This document shows, piece after piece, positions 1 to 8,701 of a stretch of 64,000 nt of DNA. The notes under the pieces were generated by a model. That model was not told the origin of the DNA. It worked only from the letters and a program-made list of their open reading frames with translations, and ran no database searches. Location: positions 1 through 64,000 of the forward strand of contig NZ_AFPK01000043.1 in NCBI RefSeq assembly GCF_000220525.1. The letters are read 5' to 3'. The stretch's first letter is position 1. Each line of letters begins with the position of its first letter. A program made the translations under genes and the position numbers. The stretch is from Ochrovirga pacifica (GTDB taxonomy: Bacteria > Bacteroidota > Bacteroidia > Flavobacteriales > Flavobacteriaceae).

Positions 1-101
1 TTTTTTGTTGGTTGTAAGATGACTAAAAATGTTGGCTTTATAATAAAAATTCATGCCGATGTGGTTTGCCAACAAATCTGTAACTAAGAAACTAAATAGA
101 T

Positions 102-138
102 AAAAAAAACTCAACTAAAATATATTCAGTTGAGTTTT
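102..138 (-). terminator. Intrinsic terminator of the DUF3276 gene
   Basis: Reading leftward after the stop at 144 there is an 11-bp stem (128-138 pairing with 106-116) with an 11-nt loop, then a run of eight T residues on the minus strand. This is the classical rho-independent layout and ends the DUF3276 transcript. Confidence 0.85.
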
Positions 139-143
139 ATGGT

Positions 144-506
144 TTAAATATCATCAAAACTAATTTCAGTATAATCTGAAGTTTTTTCTTTGTTGTCTGC
201 AGCTACTTCTTCTTTTTTAAAGTCCTTCTGATGTCTTTCACTAATTACTTCTTCACCTTTTTCATTGATTATAAAATCAGTGGCTTCTCTTAAAAGTTCA
301 GTAAATTCAGTAAAGTCTTCTTTGTAAAGATAGATCTTGTGTTTTTGATAATGAAACGTACCATCGTCATGCGTAAATTTTTTACTCTCTGTAATTGTCA
401 AGTAATAATCACCCGCTTTGGTGCCTCTAACGTCAAAAAAATAAGTTCTTCTTCCGGCTCTTAGGATTTGAGAAAAAATTTCTTCTTGCCCTTCTCTTTC
501 TTTCAT
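144..506 (-). CDS. DUF3276 family PUR-alpha-like protein
   Basis: The 120-residue protein has the arrangement of the Bacteroidota DUF3276/PUR-alpha-like family: an N-terminal RAGRRTYFFDVR strand, then YYLTITESKKF and HKIYLYKEDF. The fold binds single-stranded nucleic acid in the eukaryotic PUR-alpha relatives; the bacterial role is not settled. The C-terminal 30 residues are acidic and lysine-rich and probably disordered. The frame is open upstream to a TTG at 533, but that codon lies inside a TATATTTG -7 element (531-538), so the ATG at 506 is chosen. It has its own promoter and terminator, hence is monocistronic. The small size, promoter and terminator fit a well-expressed housekeeping gene (inference). 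Confidence 0.85.
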   Translation of the reverse strand: MKEREGQEEIFSQILRAGRRTYFFDVRGTKAGDYYLTITESKKFTHDDGTFHYQKHKIYLYKEDFTEFTELLREATDFIINEKGEEVISERHQKDFKKEEVAADNKEKTSDYTEISFDDI

Positions 507-530
507 TTTTAATTGATTGTAGTTGTTAAC

Positions 531-538
531 CAAATATA
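531..538 (-). promoter_or_regulatory. -7 promoter element of the DUF3276 gene
   Basis: On the minus strand this reads TATATTTG, a perfect match to the Bacteroidota -7 consensus TAnnTTTG. It sits about 25 bp upstream of the ATG at 506 and just past the stop codon of the preceding ABC transporter gene. No clear -33 TTTG is visible. Confidence 0.7.
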
Positions 539-561
539 TAAAATTATTCTATTTAGATAAA

Positions 562-2319
562 TTATTCTATTTCTTTTTCTTCTAATTGTTGACGGTAAAT
601 TTCTTGGTAAATTCCTTGCTGGTTAACTAATTCAGAGTGAGTTCCTTGTTGTGCAATTTCTCCATTATCCAGCACAATAATTTTATCGGCATGTTTGGCT
701 GCACTAATTCTATGACTTACAATTAAAGTGGTGTTTGTTGCACTTAGCGACTTTAAATTGCTTAAAATTTGTTCTTCGGTTTCGGTATCTACGGCAGACA
801 AACAATCATCAAAAATATAGATTTGAGGCTCTTTTATAATTGCTCTTGCAATAGACACTCTTTGTTTTTGTCCTCCAGAAAGTGTTACCCCACGTTCTCC
901 TAAAATAGTTTTGTACTGTTTTTTAAATTCTACAATGTTTTTGTGTACTACGGCTTTTTTAGCTGCTTCTATAATTTCAGCTTCTGTTGCATTTTCTTTT
1001 CCAAAACGAATATTATTTTCAATCGTATCAGAAAATAAAAAAGGATCTTGTGGTACAAACCCTATATGATTTCTTAAGTTGTATAAGTCAAGTTCTTGTA
1101 TGGGTTTTTCGTCTATATAAACTGTTCCGCTAGATGTATCATACAATCGAGCTACTAAATCTAAAACACTAGATTTTCCAGAGCCTGTTTTTCCTAAAAT
1201 AGCCAAAGTTTCTCCGGGTTTTACTTCAAAACTGATGTTTTTTAAGGCCGTAATATGGGTGTCATCATAAACAAAAGAGACGTTTTCAAAACGAATGCCT
1301 CCTTTAACGGGAGATAAATCTGTACTGGTATTCTGGATTTCGGGCTCTTGTTGCAAAAACTCATTGATTCTTTTTTGAGAAGCTGCTGCTTGTTGAATAG
1401 TGGATGTTACCCAACCCACCACAGCAACCGGCCATGTTAGCATATTGGTGTACATAAAAAATTCGGCAATTACTCCTATAGATATATAACCGTTTATGTA
1501 TCGCATACCTCCAACGTACAATACAATGATATTGGAAACTCCAATCAACAAAATCATTAAAGGAAAAAACAAAGCTTGAACTTTAAACAACGAAACGTTC
1601 TTTTCTTTGTTTTTATCGGCATAATCTAAAAAATCTTTTTTGGTGATGGCTTCAATCGCATACGATTTAATTACATTAATTCCCGAAAAAACTTCTTGTG
1701 TAAAAGTGGTCAATTCCGACAATTGTTGTTGTACAATAGTACTCTTAATATTGATGTTTTTACTAAGTATAAAGATAGAAACAGACAATACAGGAAAAGG
1801 AATTAAAGTATATAAAGTTAATTTTACATCTATTTCTAACATTTTATAAATAGCCACCGAAAACAGCACCAACATATTTATAGTGTACATTATAGCAGGT
1901 CCTACATACATTCTAACCTTGCTAACATCTTCACTAATTCGGTTCATTAAATCTCCTGTTCTGTTTTTTTTGTAAAAATTAAGAGACAGCCTTTGGTATT
2001 GTTGATAAATTTCATTTTTTAGATCAAATTCAACCAATCTAGAAGTCACAATAATGGTTTGTCTCATTAAAAACGTAAAAAAACCAGAAAGAATAGCCAG
2101 CCCTACAATAAGGATAATATTCTGCCACAAGTCCTGTTTTACATAGTCTATATCGGTTACAATTCCTTTAGAATAATCGTTGGCTACGTTTAAAGAATTC
2201 TTTACTACTTCAGGAATTTTTGCAGCCAAATATCTTGATGCTACAGAAATTAAAATTCCTAATAACAAACGATAACGGTACTTAAAGAAATATTGATTTA
2301 TGTATTGTAAATCTTTCAT
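562..2319 (-). CDS. ABC exporter, fused permease and ATPase
   Basis: This is a half-transporter of the MsbA/multidrug exporter type, expected to work as a homo- or heterodimer in the inner membrane. Residues 1-310 hold about six hydrophobic segments (ABC transmembrane type 1). Residues about 345-580 are the nucleotide-binding domain, with Walker A GKTGSGKSS near 375, signature LSGGQ near 478, Walker B IYIFDD near 500 and the H-loop in IVSHR. The residue after the Walker B aspartate is Asp instead of the usual catalytic Glu, as in the degenerate subunit of heterodimeric exporters. No partner half-transporter lies beside it. The substrate cannot be read from sequence; lipid or drug export is possible. 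Confidence 0.9.
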   Translation of the reverse strand: MKDLQYINQYFFKYRYRLLLGILISVASRYLAAKIPEVVKNSLNVANDYSKGIVTDIDYVKQDLWQNIILIVGLAILSGFFTFLMRQTIIVTSRLVEFDLKNEIYQQYQRLSLNFYKKNRTGDLMNRISEDVSKVRMYVGPAIMYTINMLVLFSVAIYKMLEIDVKLTLYTLIPFPVLSVSIFILSKNINIKSTIVQQQLSELTTFTQEVFSGINVIKSYAIEAITKKDFLDYADKNKEKNVSLFKVQALFFPLMILLIGVSNIIVLYVGGMRYINGYISIGVIAEFFMYTNMLTWPVAVVGWVTSTIQQAAASQKRINEFLQQEPEIQNTSTDLSPVKGGIRFENVSFVYDDTHITALKNISFEVKPGETLAILGKTGSGKSSVLDLVARLYDTSSGTVYIDEKPIQELDLYNLRNHIGFVPQDPFLFSDTIENNIRFGKENATEAEIIEAAKKAVVHKNIVEFKKQYKTILGERGVTLSGGQKQRVSIARAIIKEPQIYIFDDCLSAVDTETEEQILSNLKSLSATNTTLIVSHRISAAKHADKIIVLDNGEIAQQGTHSELVNQQGIYQEIYRQQLEEKEIE

Positions 2320-2444
2320 AGGAAAGCAAAGTAGATTTTTGAGTTTACGAAGATACTAGAATTTTCGATTCTGTTACGGTCAAATAAGATGCCATATTGC
2401 GATAATTTTAGTCAATTATTTTTTAAGTTACTTTAATTATGTAC

Positions 2445-2452
2445 TACCTTTG
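2445..2452 (+). promoter_or_regulatory. -7 promoter element of nusB
   Basis: TACCTTTG matches TAnnTTTG and lies 32 bp upstream of the ATG at 2484. Its position inside the longest open frame (which starts at 2439) argues that translation begins at 2484, not upstream. Confidence 0.65.
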
Positions 2453-2483
2453 TGGTCGAAAAAAATATAAGTTCTTTCTAAAT

Positions 2484-3422
2484 ATGATTAATAGAAGACA
2501 TATTCGTGTAAAGGTAATGCAATCCGTTTATGCGATGACTCATGCCCAAAGTGACAACCTTGTCAAAGAAGAAAAATTTTTAAGATCCAGTATAGATAAA
2601 ATGTACGACTTGTACGTGCTTTCTTTGGATATGATTGTTAGAGTTAATCAACTTGCCGAAAACACCTTAGAAGCTTCTAAAAAAAAGTTTTTAGCTACAA
2701 AAGAAGAATTAAATCCCAATCGAAAATTTATTAATAACAAAGCAGTTCAATTACTTAAAGAAAGTACTTCTTTGCAAAATTACTTAGAAGAAACAAAATT
2801 AAATAACTGGTACTTAGACAGCTCTTATGTAAATAATATGTATAAAAAATTGCTAGAAAGCGATTTGTACAAAAATTACATGGCCGAAGAAGAAACTTCT
2901 TTTAAAAAAGACAAACAATTTCTGATTCACTTTTTTGAGGAATTTATTGCTCCCGACGAAAAAATTGCTGAATACTACGAGGGAGAAAATATTAGTTGGG
3001 TAGACGACATTCCTTTTGTAAATACATGGATTGTAAAAACCTTGCAAGAACTAAAAGCGGAAAAACCTTTTGTACTTGGAAAAATGTATAAAAACGCAGA
3101 CGATGAAGCTTTTGTTTCTGATTTGTTTAAAAAAGTGGTTTTAAACTTATCCAAATTAGAAGAAGAAGTTGCCGACAAAACTCCCAACTGGGAACTAGAT
3201 CGTATTGCTGATGTAGACATGATTTTGATTAAAATGGCTATTTGTGAATTTTTAAAATTCCCTTCCATCCCTGTAAAAGCAACTATTAATGAGTATTTAG
3301 AAATTGCTAAAGACTATTCTACCGAGAAAAGTAGCGTGTTTATCAATGGAGTTTTAGACAAAACATGGAAAGATTTTGATAAAAATGGAAGGTTAAAAAA
3401 AATAGGAAGAGGAATGCTTTGA
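2484..3422 (+). CDS. nusB: Transcription antitermination protein NusB
   Basis: The 312-residue protein begins MINRRHIRVKVMQSVYA, the typical Bacteroidota NusB N-terminus. The C-terminal ~130 residues contain the NusB helical core, including NWELDRIADVDMILIKMAI and a late EYLEIAKDYSTEKSSVFINGVLD segment. NusB pairs with NusE (ribosomal protein S10) on boxA RNA during antitermination of rRNA operons. It is about twice the length of E. coli NusB because of an N-terminal extension usual in this phylum. Fifteen extra upstream codons are open, but the promoter at 2445-2452 falls inside them. It is followed by yajC after 71 bp. Confidence 0.92.
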   Translation: MINRRHIRVKVMQSVYAMTHAQSDNLVKEEKFLRSSIDKMYDLYVLSLDMIVRVNQLAENTLEASKKKFLATKEELNPNRKFINNKAVQLLKESTSLQNYLEETKLNNWYLDSSYVNNMYKKLLESDLYKNYMAEEETSFKKDKQFLIHFFEEFIAPDEKIAEYYEGENISWVDDIPFVNTWIVKTLQELKAEKPFVLGKMYKNADDEAFVSDLFKKVVLNLSKLEEEVADKTPNWELDRIADVDMILIKMAICEFLKFPSIPVKATINEYLEIAKDYSTEKSSVFINGVLDKTWKDFDKNGRLKKIGRGML

Positions 3423-3493
3423 TAAGAGAAGCTTAAAATCAAAAAACCTTATATATTTACAAGCTTAAAATATAGACATTAAATAAAATAGAA

Positions 3494-3799
3494 ATGATCG
3501 CATTACAAGAAAGTCCAATGAGCCCAATGTTTTTAATCGTGATGGTTATATTCGTAGTATTTTTTATGATTATACCACAGGTTAGAAGAAGTAAAAATGA
3601 AAAGAAATTTAAACAATCTTTAAGCAAAGGAGCAAAAGTTGTTACCACAGGAGGAATCCACGGAAAATTAGTAGAAATTAACGAAGGTACTGTAATGATT
3701 GAAACCAACGCAGGAAAATTGTTGTTAGAAAAATCTGCTTTGAACATGGAATTGACTCAAAAATACAACGCTCCAGAAAAAACTGCGGATAAAAAATAA
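3494..3799 (+). CDS. yajC: Preprotein translocase subunit YajC
   Basis: A 101-residue single-pass inner-membrane protein. Residues 11-29 are strongly hydrophobic, followed by the conserved cytoplasmic stretch QVRRSKNEKKFKQSLSKG and the GAKVVTTGGIHGKL motif typical of YajC. It associates with SecDF at the Sec translocon. It lies downstream of nusB and ends at a strong terminator, so it is probably read from nusB or from a local promoter in the 71 bp gap. Length and motif order match the family. Confidence 0.93.
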   Translation: MIALQESPMSPMFLIVMVIFVVFFMIIPQVRRSKNEKKFKQSLSKGAKVVTTGGIHGKLVEINEGTVMIETNAGKLLLEKSALNMELTQKYNAPEKTADKK

Positions 3800-3821
3800 A
3801 ATTTGTGTCCACTTATAAATT

Positions 3822-3857
3822 AAACGCTTTTGATATCCTCAAAAGCGTTTTCTTTTT
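3822..3857 (+). terminator. Strong intrinsic terminator after yajC
   Basis: A perfect 12-bp stem (3822-3833 with 3839-3850) with loop TATCC is followed by TCTTTTT. It separates yajC from ybbR and lies within the apparent N-terminal extension of the ybbR open frame, supporting the downstream ybbR start. Confidence 0.9.
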
Positions 3858-3907
3858 ACATAGGTTTCTATCTAAGTTTTAGCCATACATTTTGTAAATT
3901 AGCTTTT

Positions 3908-4858
3908 ATGAGAATAACCAAAAATCAGCTTACGGAATTTTTAAATAAAAAAAAGAATGTTGTCTTTTTAATCTTCGTAGTAGCCACCTTTGTTTTTTGG
4001 TTCCTAAATAGACTGTCTAAAGATTATACACAAGAAATCTATTATAATATCAACTACAAAGAATTACCCAATCGTTTTATTTTTCAAGAAACACCTCCAA
4101 AAACACTTTCTGTGGTGATAGAATCTAGTGGTTTTTATCTTTTTACCTCTGCTTTTAAAAACAGAACCTTAGATATTTCTTTAAAAAACATCAAAAAGAA
4201 AGCAGCCTATCGTTATTTTTTACTGGAAAGTGAATTGTACAAGCAAGCCAAAGAAAGATTGAATGGAAAGGCTCGTGTTCTAGGAGTTTCTGAAGATAGT
4301 TTGTTTGTTCAATTAGGAAAAAAAGGATTCAAAAAAGTTCCTGTAAAAGCTTCTATAGACTTAACTTACAAAGCAGGTTACAAATCATTTTCTGCCGCTA
4401 CATTAATTCCAGACTCTATTACGGTTTCAGGACCAGAAATGTTGGTAAACAATATAAACCAATTAAAACTACAACCTTTAATAAAAGAAGGAGTGATGGA
4501 AACTATTGTACAAAATGTTGCTGTAATCAAGGATCAAAATCCGAAAATTAACTATTCACACTCGCAAGTTAAAGTTAAGGTAGAAGTAGAAAAAATTACA
4601 GAAAAAACACTCGAAATTCCAGTAAAAATCATCAATCCACCCAAAGGAGAAGTTGTAATCTATCCCAAAAAAATAAAAGTTAGTTGTCAGATGAAATTGT
4701 CACAGTTTCATGAAATTACAACCAATGATTTTCAAATTGTATGCGACTATAAGAAACGTATCAATAACTATATGAATGCCAGCTTAAGCCGAATACCAGA
4801 CAATGTATCTTCGGTAAAACTAGGTACAGAACGTGTTGAATATTTAATTTTAAAATAA
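3908..4858 (+). CDS. YbbR/CdaR-like membrane-anchored protein
   Basis: A 316-residue protein with one N-terminal transmembrane segment (VVFLIFVVATFVFWFLNRL, about residues 16-34) and an extracytoplasmic region holding YbbR-like beta domains, seen in the VPVKASIDLTYKAGYK and LEIPVKIINPPKGEVVIYPKKI segments. In Firmicutes YbbR (CdaR) modulates the diadenylate cyclase; that role here is inference. The ATG at 3908 is preferred over an upstream open extension that would cross the yajC terminator. Its stop codon TAA shares one base with the coaE ATG (TAATG), showing translational coupling. Confidence 0.8.
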   Translation: MRITKNQLTEFLNKKKNVVFLIFVVATFVFWFLNRLSKDYTQEIYYNINYKELPNRFIFQETPPKTLSVVIESSGFYLFTSAFKNRTLDISLKNIKKKAAYRYFLLESELYKQAKERLNGKARVLGVSEDSLFVQLGKKGFKKVPVKASIDLTYKAGYKSFSAATLIPDSITVSGPEMLVNNINQLKLQPLIKEGVMETIVQNVAVIKDQNPKINYSHSQVKVKVEVEKITEKTLEIPVKIINPPKGEVVIYPKKIKVSCQMKLSQFHEITTNDFQIVCDYKKRINNYMNASLSRIPDNVSSVKLGTERVEYLILK

Positions 4859-5442
4859 TGTTGATAGGTTTAACGGGAGGAATTGGTAGTGGTAAAAGTA
4901 CGGTAATTTCGTTCTTTCAAGAACTAGGTGTGCCATGTTATATTGCTGATATTGAAGCAAAAAAAATAATGGTTTCTTCGGATATTGTGATCTCTAAAAT
5001 CAAAAAGTTATTAGGTGAAGAAGCATATATTGATGGAAACTTGAACAGAAACTATATTTCAAAACAGGTTTTTAAGAACAAAGCTCTATTACAGAAACTA
5101 AATTCTATTGTTCACCCTGAAGTACATCAAGACTTGAAAAAATTTGCAGCACTACAAACTTGTCCTTATTTCTTGTACGAGAGTGCTATTTTGTTTGAAA
5201 ATAACAATCAACATTTGTGTGATAAAGTAATTGTAGTTACAGCAGATAAAGAAGAACGTATACAAAGAGTTATGGATAGAGACCAGGTAGATAGAGCAGC
5301 TGTTCTAGCTAGAATGCAACACCAATGGGAGGATGAAATAAAAATAAAAAAAGCAGATTTTGTAATTGTTAATCAGGATAAAAAGGCGTGTAAAGAGCAA
5401 GTTTTAGCTTTGCATCAACAATTATTGGCAATGTCTGATTAG
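4858..5442 (+). CDS. coaE: Dephospho-CoA kinase
   Basis: This 194-residue P-loop kinase catalyses the last step of coenzyme A synthesis, ATP-dependent phosphorylation of the 3'-hydroxyl of dephospho-CoA. The P-loop GGIGSGKST is at residues 7-15. Further family features are the VHPEVH segment, YLFYESAILFEN-like core and VMDRDQVDRAAVLARMQHQ lid region. Length is normal. It overlaps the ybbR stop by one base, so the two genes form a coupled pair. Confidence 0.95.
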   Translation: MLIGLTGGIGSGKSTVISFFQELGVPCYIADIEAKKIMVSSDIVISKIKKLLGEEAYIDGNLNRNYISKQVFKNKALLQKLNSIVHPEVHQDLKKFAALQTCPYFLYESAILFENNNQHLCDKVIVVTADKEERIQRVMDRDQVDRAAVLARMQHQWEDEIKIKKADFVIVNQDKKACKEQVLALHQQLLAMSD

Positions 5443-5472
5443 AATTAATTACAGTAAAAATCAATAATCTTA

Positions 5473-5502
5473 TTTGTATTCAGACGGAAGCGTTTATATT
5501 TG
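5473..5502 (+). promoter_or_regulatory. porQ promoter (-33 and -7)
   Basis: TTTG at 5473-5476 and TATATTTG at 5495-5502 are separated by 18 bp, a good match to the Bacteroidota sigma-70 type promoter. It lies 20 bp before the ATG at 5522, supporting that start over an upstream in-frame ATG at 5474. Confidence 0.75.
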
Positions 5503-5521
5503 TCGTATCGTTTGTAAATAT

Positions 5522-6529
5522 ATGAGGTTTAAAATTGTATTTATTTTGGTGCTTGTTTTCCAAAACCTGACTGCTCAGGTAGGTGGAGAAACCCTTTATC
5601 CGTTTTTAAACATTGCTACGTCTCCTAAACAAGTAGCTTTAGGGGGTGTTACTTTAACCAGCACCAACGATGTTTCTCAACTATTATGGAACCCTTCGAT
5701 GGTAGCTAATGAACTTGATGGTGACCTTGCTGTAAATTACACCAATTATATTGCTGATATCAATGTAGGTTCTTTGGTTTATGCAAAATCAATAAACCCA
5801 AAATATGGAATGGCTTTTTTGGGTGTGCAATATTTAGATTATGGTGATTTTAACAGAACAGAAGCTAGCGGACCTGAAATTCTTAGTACTTTTACCTCTA
5901 GAGATTTGGCTTTTAGTTTGGGATATGGATATCGACTTGATTTAATTTCTATTGGAGCAGCTGTAAAATACGTGTCTTCTAAAATTGAATCTTATACATC
6001 ATCGGCTTTGGTTTTTGATTTAGGAATTACTTTCTATGATCCAAATTCTTCTTTTATAGCTTCTTTATCGTTTCGTAATTCAGGAAATCAACTAAGTCCT
6101 TATCTAGACAAAAAGGAAGACATTCAACACAATATTATTTTTGCAACAGAATATAGTCTAGAACATGTTCCGCTTAGATTTTATGTAGCTTTAGATGAAT
6201 TAAACAATTGGCAACTTAGTGAAGCCAATCCATCTAGAGAAAAAGTAAACTTAAATGGAGAAAGCACCCCTGAGCAAATTAGCCCTATAGAGAATGCTTT
6301 ACGCCATTTGTCTATTGGTGCGGAACTTTGGCCAGAAAAAATGTTTAGCTTACGTATAGGATACAACCACAGAAGAGCAGAAGAATATCAGCTACAAGAG
6401 GTACGAACAGGAGCAGGATTGTCTTATGGCTTTGGATTAAACACCAAATGGGTGAAAATTGATTACGCTTTTGCTAAATTCCAAGAAGGGGCAAAATACA
6501 GTACGTTTGGGCTTACATTACACCTATAA
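5522..6529 (+). CDS. porQ: Type IX secretion system component PorQ
   Basis: The 335-residue protein starts with a Sec signal peptide (MRFKIVFILVLVFQNLTAQ). The mature part matches PorQ: GGETLYPFLNIATSPKQVALGG, then LWNPSMVANE and repeated beta-strand segments of an outer-membrane barrel ending KYSTFGLTLHL. PorQ works with PorU, PorV and PorZ in the attachment complex that processes T9SS cargo at the outer membrane. An in-frame ATG exists 16 codons upstream but overlaps the promoter. The cmk start follows its stop by 3 bp. Its presence places the organism among T9SS-bearing Bacteroidota. Confidence 0.9.
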   Translation: MRFKIVFILVLVFQNLTAQVGGETLYPFLNIATSPKQVALGGVTLTSTNDVSQLLWNPSMVANELDGDLAVNYTNYIADINVGSLVYAKSINPKYGMAFLGVQYLDYGDFNRTEASGPEILSTFTSRDLAFSLGYGYRLDLISIGAAVKYVSSKIESYTSSALVFDLGITFYDPNSSFIASLSFRNSGNQLSPYLDKKEDIQHNIIFATEYSLEHVPLRFYVALDELNNWQLSEANPSREKVNLNGESTPEQISPIENALRHLSIGAELWPEKMFSLRIGYNHRRAEEYQLQEVRTGAGLSYGFGLNTKWVKIDYAFAKFQEGAKYSTFGLTLHL

Positions 6530-6532
6530 AAA

Positions 6533-7225
6533 ATGAGCAAAAAAAAGATCATTATTGCTATCGATGGATTTTCGTCTACAGGAAAAAGCACTGTAGCCAA
6601 AGAACTTGCAAAATATTTAGGATACATTTATGTAGATACGGGAGCAATGTATAGAGCTGTAACTTTGTATGCATTGCAGCATCAAATTGCCAAAGATCAA
6701 AAAGTAAATTCCAAAGAATTGAAGGAACAATTAGGTCAAGTTCATATTCAATTTCGTTACAACAACAGTTTGGGCTATTCCGAAGTATATTTAAACGGAA
6801 GTATGGTAGAGCATAAGATTAGGGGCATGGAAGTTTCGTCTTATGTAAGCAAAGTAGCTGCTATTTCAGAAGTACGAAAAAAAATGGTAGCACTACAGCA
6901 AAATATGGGTAAAGAAAAAGGTGTGGTAATGGATGGACGAGATATTGGTACCGTTGTTTTTCCGGAAGCAGAATTGAAATTGTTTATGACAGCATCCGCA
7001 GAAACCAGAGCAAAAAGAAGATACGACGAAATGCTTGCTAAAGGAGTCACCGACTTAACTTATCAAGAAGTTTATGACAACGTTGTACAACGTGATGAAA
7101 TAGATACTCAAAGAAAAGACTCTCCGCTAGTAAAAGCATCAGACGCTATAGAAATAGACAATTCCCAAATGAGTAGAGAAGAACAGTTTGAATACATTCT
7201 GTCTTTAGTACAAAAAAAAATCTAA
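6533..7225 (+). CDS. cmk: (d)CMP kinase
   Basis: The 230-residue enzyme phosphorylates CMP and dCMP with ATP. The P-loop GFSSTGKST is at residues 12-20, followed by DTGAMYRAVTLYAL, GRDIGTVVFPEAELKLFMTA and RRYDEMLAKG, all standard cytidylate kinase blocks. The conserved RDxxR-like region appears as QRDEIDTQRKDSPL. It starts 3 bp after porQ, so it is cotranscribed. Its 3' end overlaps the convergent queE gene by four bases. Confidence 0.95.
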   Translation: MSKKKIIIAIDGFSSTGKSTVAKELAKYLGYIYVDTGAMYRAVTLYALQHQIAKDQKVNSKELKEQLGQVHIQFRYNNSLGYSEVYLNGSMVEHKIRGMEVSSYVSKVAAISEVRKKMVALQQNMGKEKGVVMDGRDIGTVVFPEAELKLFMTASAETRAKRRYDEMLAKGVTDLTYQEVYDNVVQRDEIDTQRKDSPLVKASDAIEIDNSQMSREEQFEYILSLVQKKI

Positions 7226-7851
7226 GGAATATTTAAATATTTATGCGTTTGTAAAGAAATTTTCCATTGAGGATTTTCCATTACATATGCTACAATTAAT
7301 GGAGTCATTTTCTCTTTTTTACTCCATTCAGGCTGTAAATACAAAGTGCATTTATCAGAAACTTTGGCAGCTTCTGCTTCGGCAAGAGCAAAATCACTTT
7401 TATTGTGAATAATCATTTTTAACTCATCTGCTTCTGGATATATTTCATCCAAAGGCATCTTCGTTTTTTTGGGTGATAAACAGATCCAATTCCATTGACC
7501 ACTTAGCGGATAAGCTCCCGAAGTCTCTATATGCGTTTTTAATCCTTGTGCCTGCAAAGCAGTGGTGATGTATTGCATATCCCACATCAATGGTTCTCCT
7601 CCTGTAATTACAATTGTCTTTGCGTATTTTTTTGCATTGTTAACAATTGTATCGGCATGGGTAGGGAGATGCAAATCAGCATTCCAACTTTCTTTAACAT
7701 CACACCAATGGCAACCAACATCACAACCACCAACACGTATAAAATACGCAGCAGTTCCTGTATGATTTCCTTCTCCTTGTATGGTGTAGAATTCTTCCAT
7801 TAAAGGCAACATAATCCCTTTGTCTACAAGTTCTTTGGTTTTAATGTCCAT
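7222..7851 (-). CDS. queE: 7-carboxy-7-deazaguanine synthase (radical SAM)
   Basis: A 209-residue radical SAM enzyme that makes 7-carboxy-7-deazaguanine from 6-carboxytetrahydropterin in queuosine synthesis. It shows EEFYTIQGEGNHTGTAAYFIR, then the iron-sulfur motif C43-x3-C47-x2-C50 in GGCDVGCHWCD, and TGGEPLMW, the SAM-contact motif. The frame is open for 21 codons upstream, but a TATCTTTG promoter element (7871-7878) falls in that stretch and the family usually starts near here, so the ATG at 7851 is used. It converges with cmk. Confidence 0.92.
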   Translation of the reverse strand: MDIKTKELVDKGIMLPLMEEFYTIQGEGNHTGTAAYFIRVGGCDVGCHWCDVKESWNADLHLPTHADTIVNNAKKYAKTIVITGGEPLMWDMQYITTALQAQGLKTHIETSGAYPLSGQWNWICLSPKKTKMPLDEIYPEADELKMIIHNKSDFALAEAEAAKVSDKCTLYLQPEWSKKEKMTPLIVAYVMENPQWKISLQTHKYLNIP

Positions 7852-7870
7852 AAAGTTTTGATTTGGAGTG

Positions 7871-7878
7871 CAAAGATA
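7871..7878 (-). promoter_or_regulatory. -7 promoter element of queE
   Basis: TATCTTTG on the minus strand, 20 bp upstream of the queE ATG. It matches TAnnTTTG perfectly. No clear -33 element was identified. Confidence 0.65.
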
Positions 7879-7926
7879 CAAGAAAATAAAGAATATAAAT
7901 TGTTTAGGACACAAAGCTTATCAAGC

Positions 7927-7956
7927 TTTGGTTTTCGTCAGTTTTACGTACATTTG
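7927..7956 (+). promoter_or_regulatory. Promoter of the lipoprotein gene at 7973
   Basis: TTTG at 7927-7930 and TACATTTG at 7949-7956 are 18 bp apart. The -7 element ends 16 bp before the ATG, so the 5' leader is very short. Confidence 0.7.
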
Positions 7957-7972
7957 AGGCAAACTTTGAGAT

Positions 7973-8536
7973 ATGAAAAAACACATTTTATCTATTATTA
8001 TAACAGCAACCTTGTTTGCTTGTACTCCACAAAAAGACACAACCATTGGGCTAAACAAAGTTGGAAGCATCAATCAAAACACTCGCATTTCTGATATTCA
8101 AGAATTATTTAAAAAAGATTCTATTGTTTCTAGATATAGTGAAGGTGCTTTAGGAGATGACTCTAATTTTTTAGATCAAAACGATAGCCACCTAATTTAT
8201 AACAAAACCGACAGAACTTTAATGCTGTCTATTGCACCCGTAAATTCATTGGACTCTATTTCCAAAATTAGAAGTGTAACCATACATAACGATCAGTACA
8301 AAACTGAGGCGGGAGTAGGAGTGAGTTCTACTTTTAAAGATTTAAACATTCACCATAATATAGAAAAATTAGAAGCTACTTTTCACTCTATCACCGTTTT
8401 TGTAAAAGATATTAATGCGACTTTTACCTTAGACAAAAGCAAAGCGGGAGTAAAAACATTTACTTTAGGGCCTGTAGATAAAGCTCAAATCCCTGAAGAT
8501 ACTCCTTTTACTTCCATGACAATTTGGCTAGAATAA
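7973..8536 (+). CDS. Putative lipoprotein, 187 aa
   Basis: The N-terminus MKKHILSIIITATLFAC is a lipoprotein signal with Cys17 as the likely lipidation site. The rest has no family I recognise with confidence. The central part is mixed alpha/beta, with a glycine-containing segment AGVGVSSTFKDLNI and a late FTLDKSKAGVKTFTLGP, somewhat reminiscent of DUF1131-type lipoproteins, but this is only a resemblance. It has its own promoter and a strong terminator and is therefore monocistronic. The cellular site is probably the periplasmic face of the outer membrane. Confidence 0.75.
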   Translation: MKKHILSIIITATLFACTPQKDTTIGLNKVGSINQNTRISDIQELFKKDSIVSRYSEGALGDDSNFLDQNDSHLIYNKTDRTLMLSIAPVNSLDSISKIRSVTIHNDQYKTEAGVGVSSTFKDLNIHHNIEKLEATFHSITVFVKDINATFTLDKSKAGVKTFTLGPVDKAQIPEDTPFTSMTIWLE

Positions 8537-8558
8537 ACAACCAATGCACCATATAAGC

Positions 8559-8602
8559 AAACGTCAATATTTACAACTATTAACAAATATTGACGTTTTT
8601 TT
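8559..8602 (+). terminator. Strong intrinsic terminator
   Basis: A perfect 14-bp stem (8559-8572 with 8585-8598) with a 12-nt loop, followed by a T run through 8602. It ends the lipoprotein transcript and insulates the two-component operon downstream. Confidence 0.9.
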
Positions 8603-8701
8603 ATGTTTGTATGACAGCGTTTTATAGTTTTTTTACTTTTAAATAACACTACTAATTTTATAAGTTATTTTAACGAACTTTGTCTTTTCAATTTTTTGTA
8701 A

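Noticed and set aside
1-87. Open frame on the plus strand reaching the left edge (29 codons)
   Set aside because: It could be the tail of a gene, but it is short, has no recognisable family pattern and may be chance; not called.
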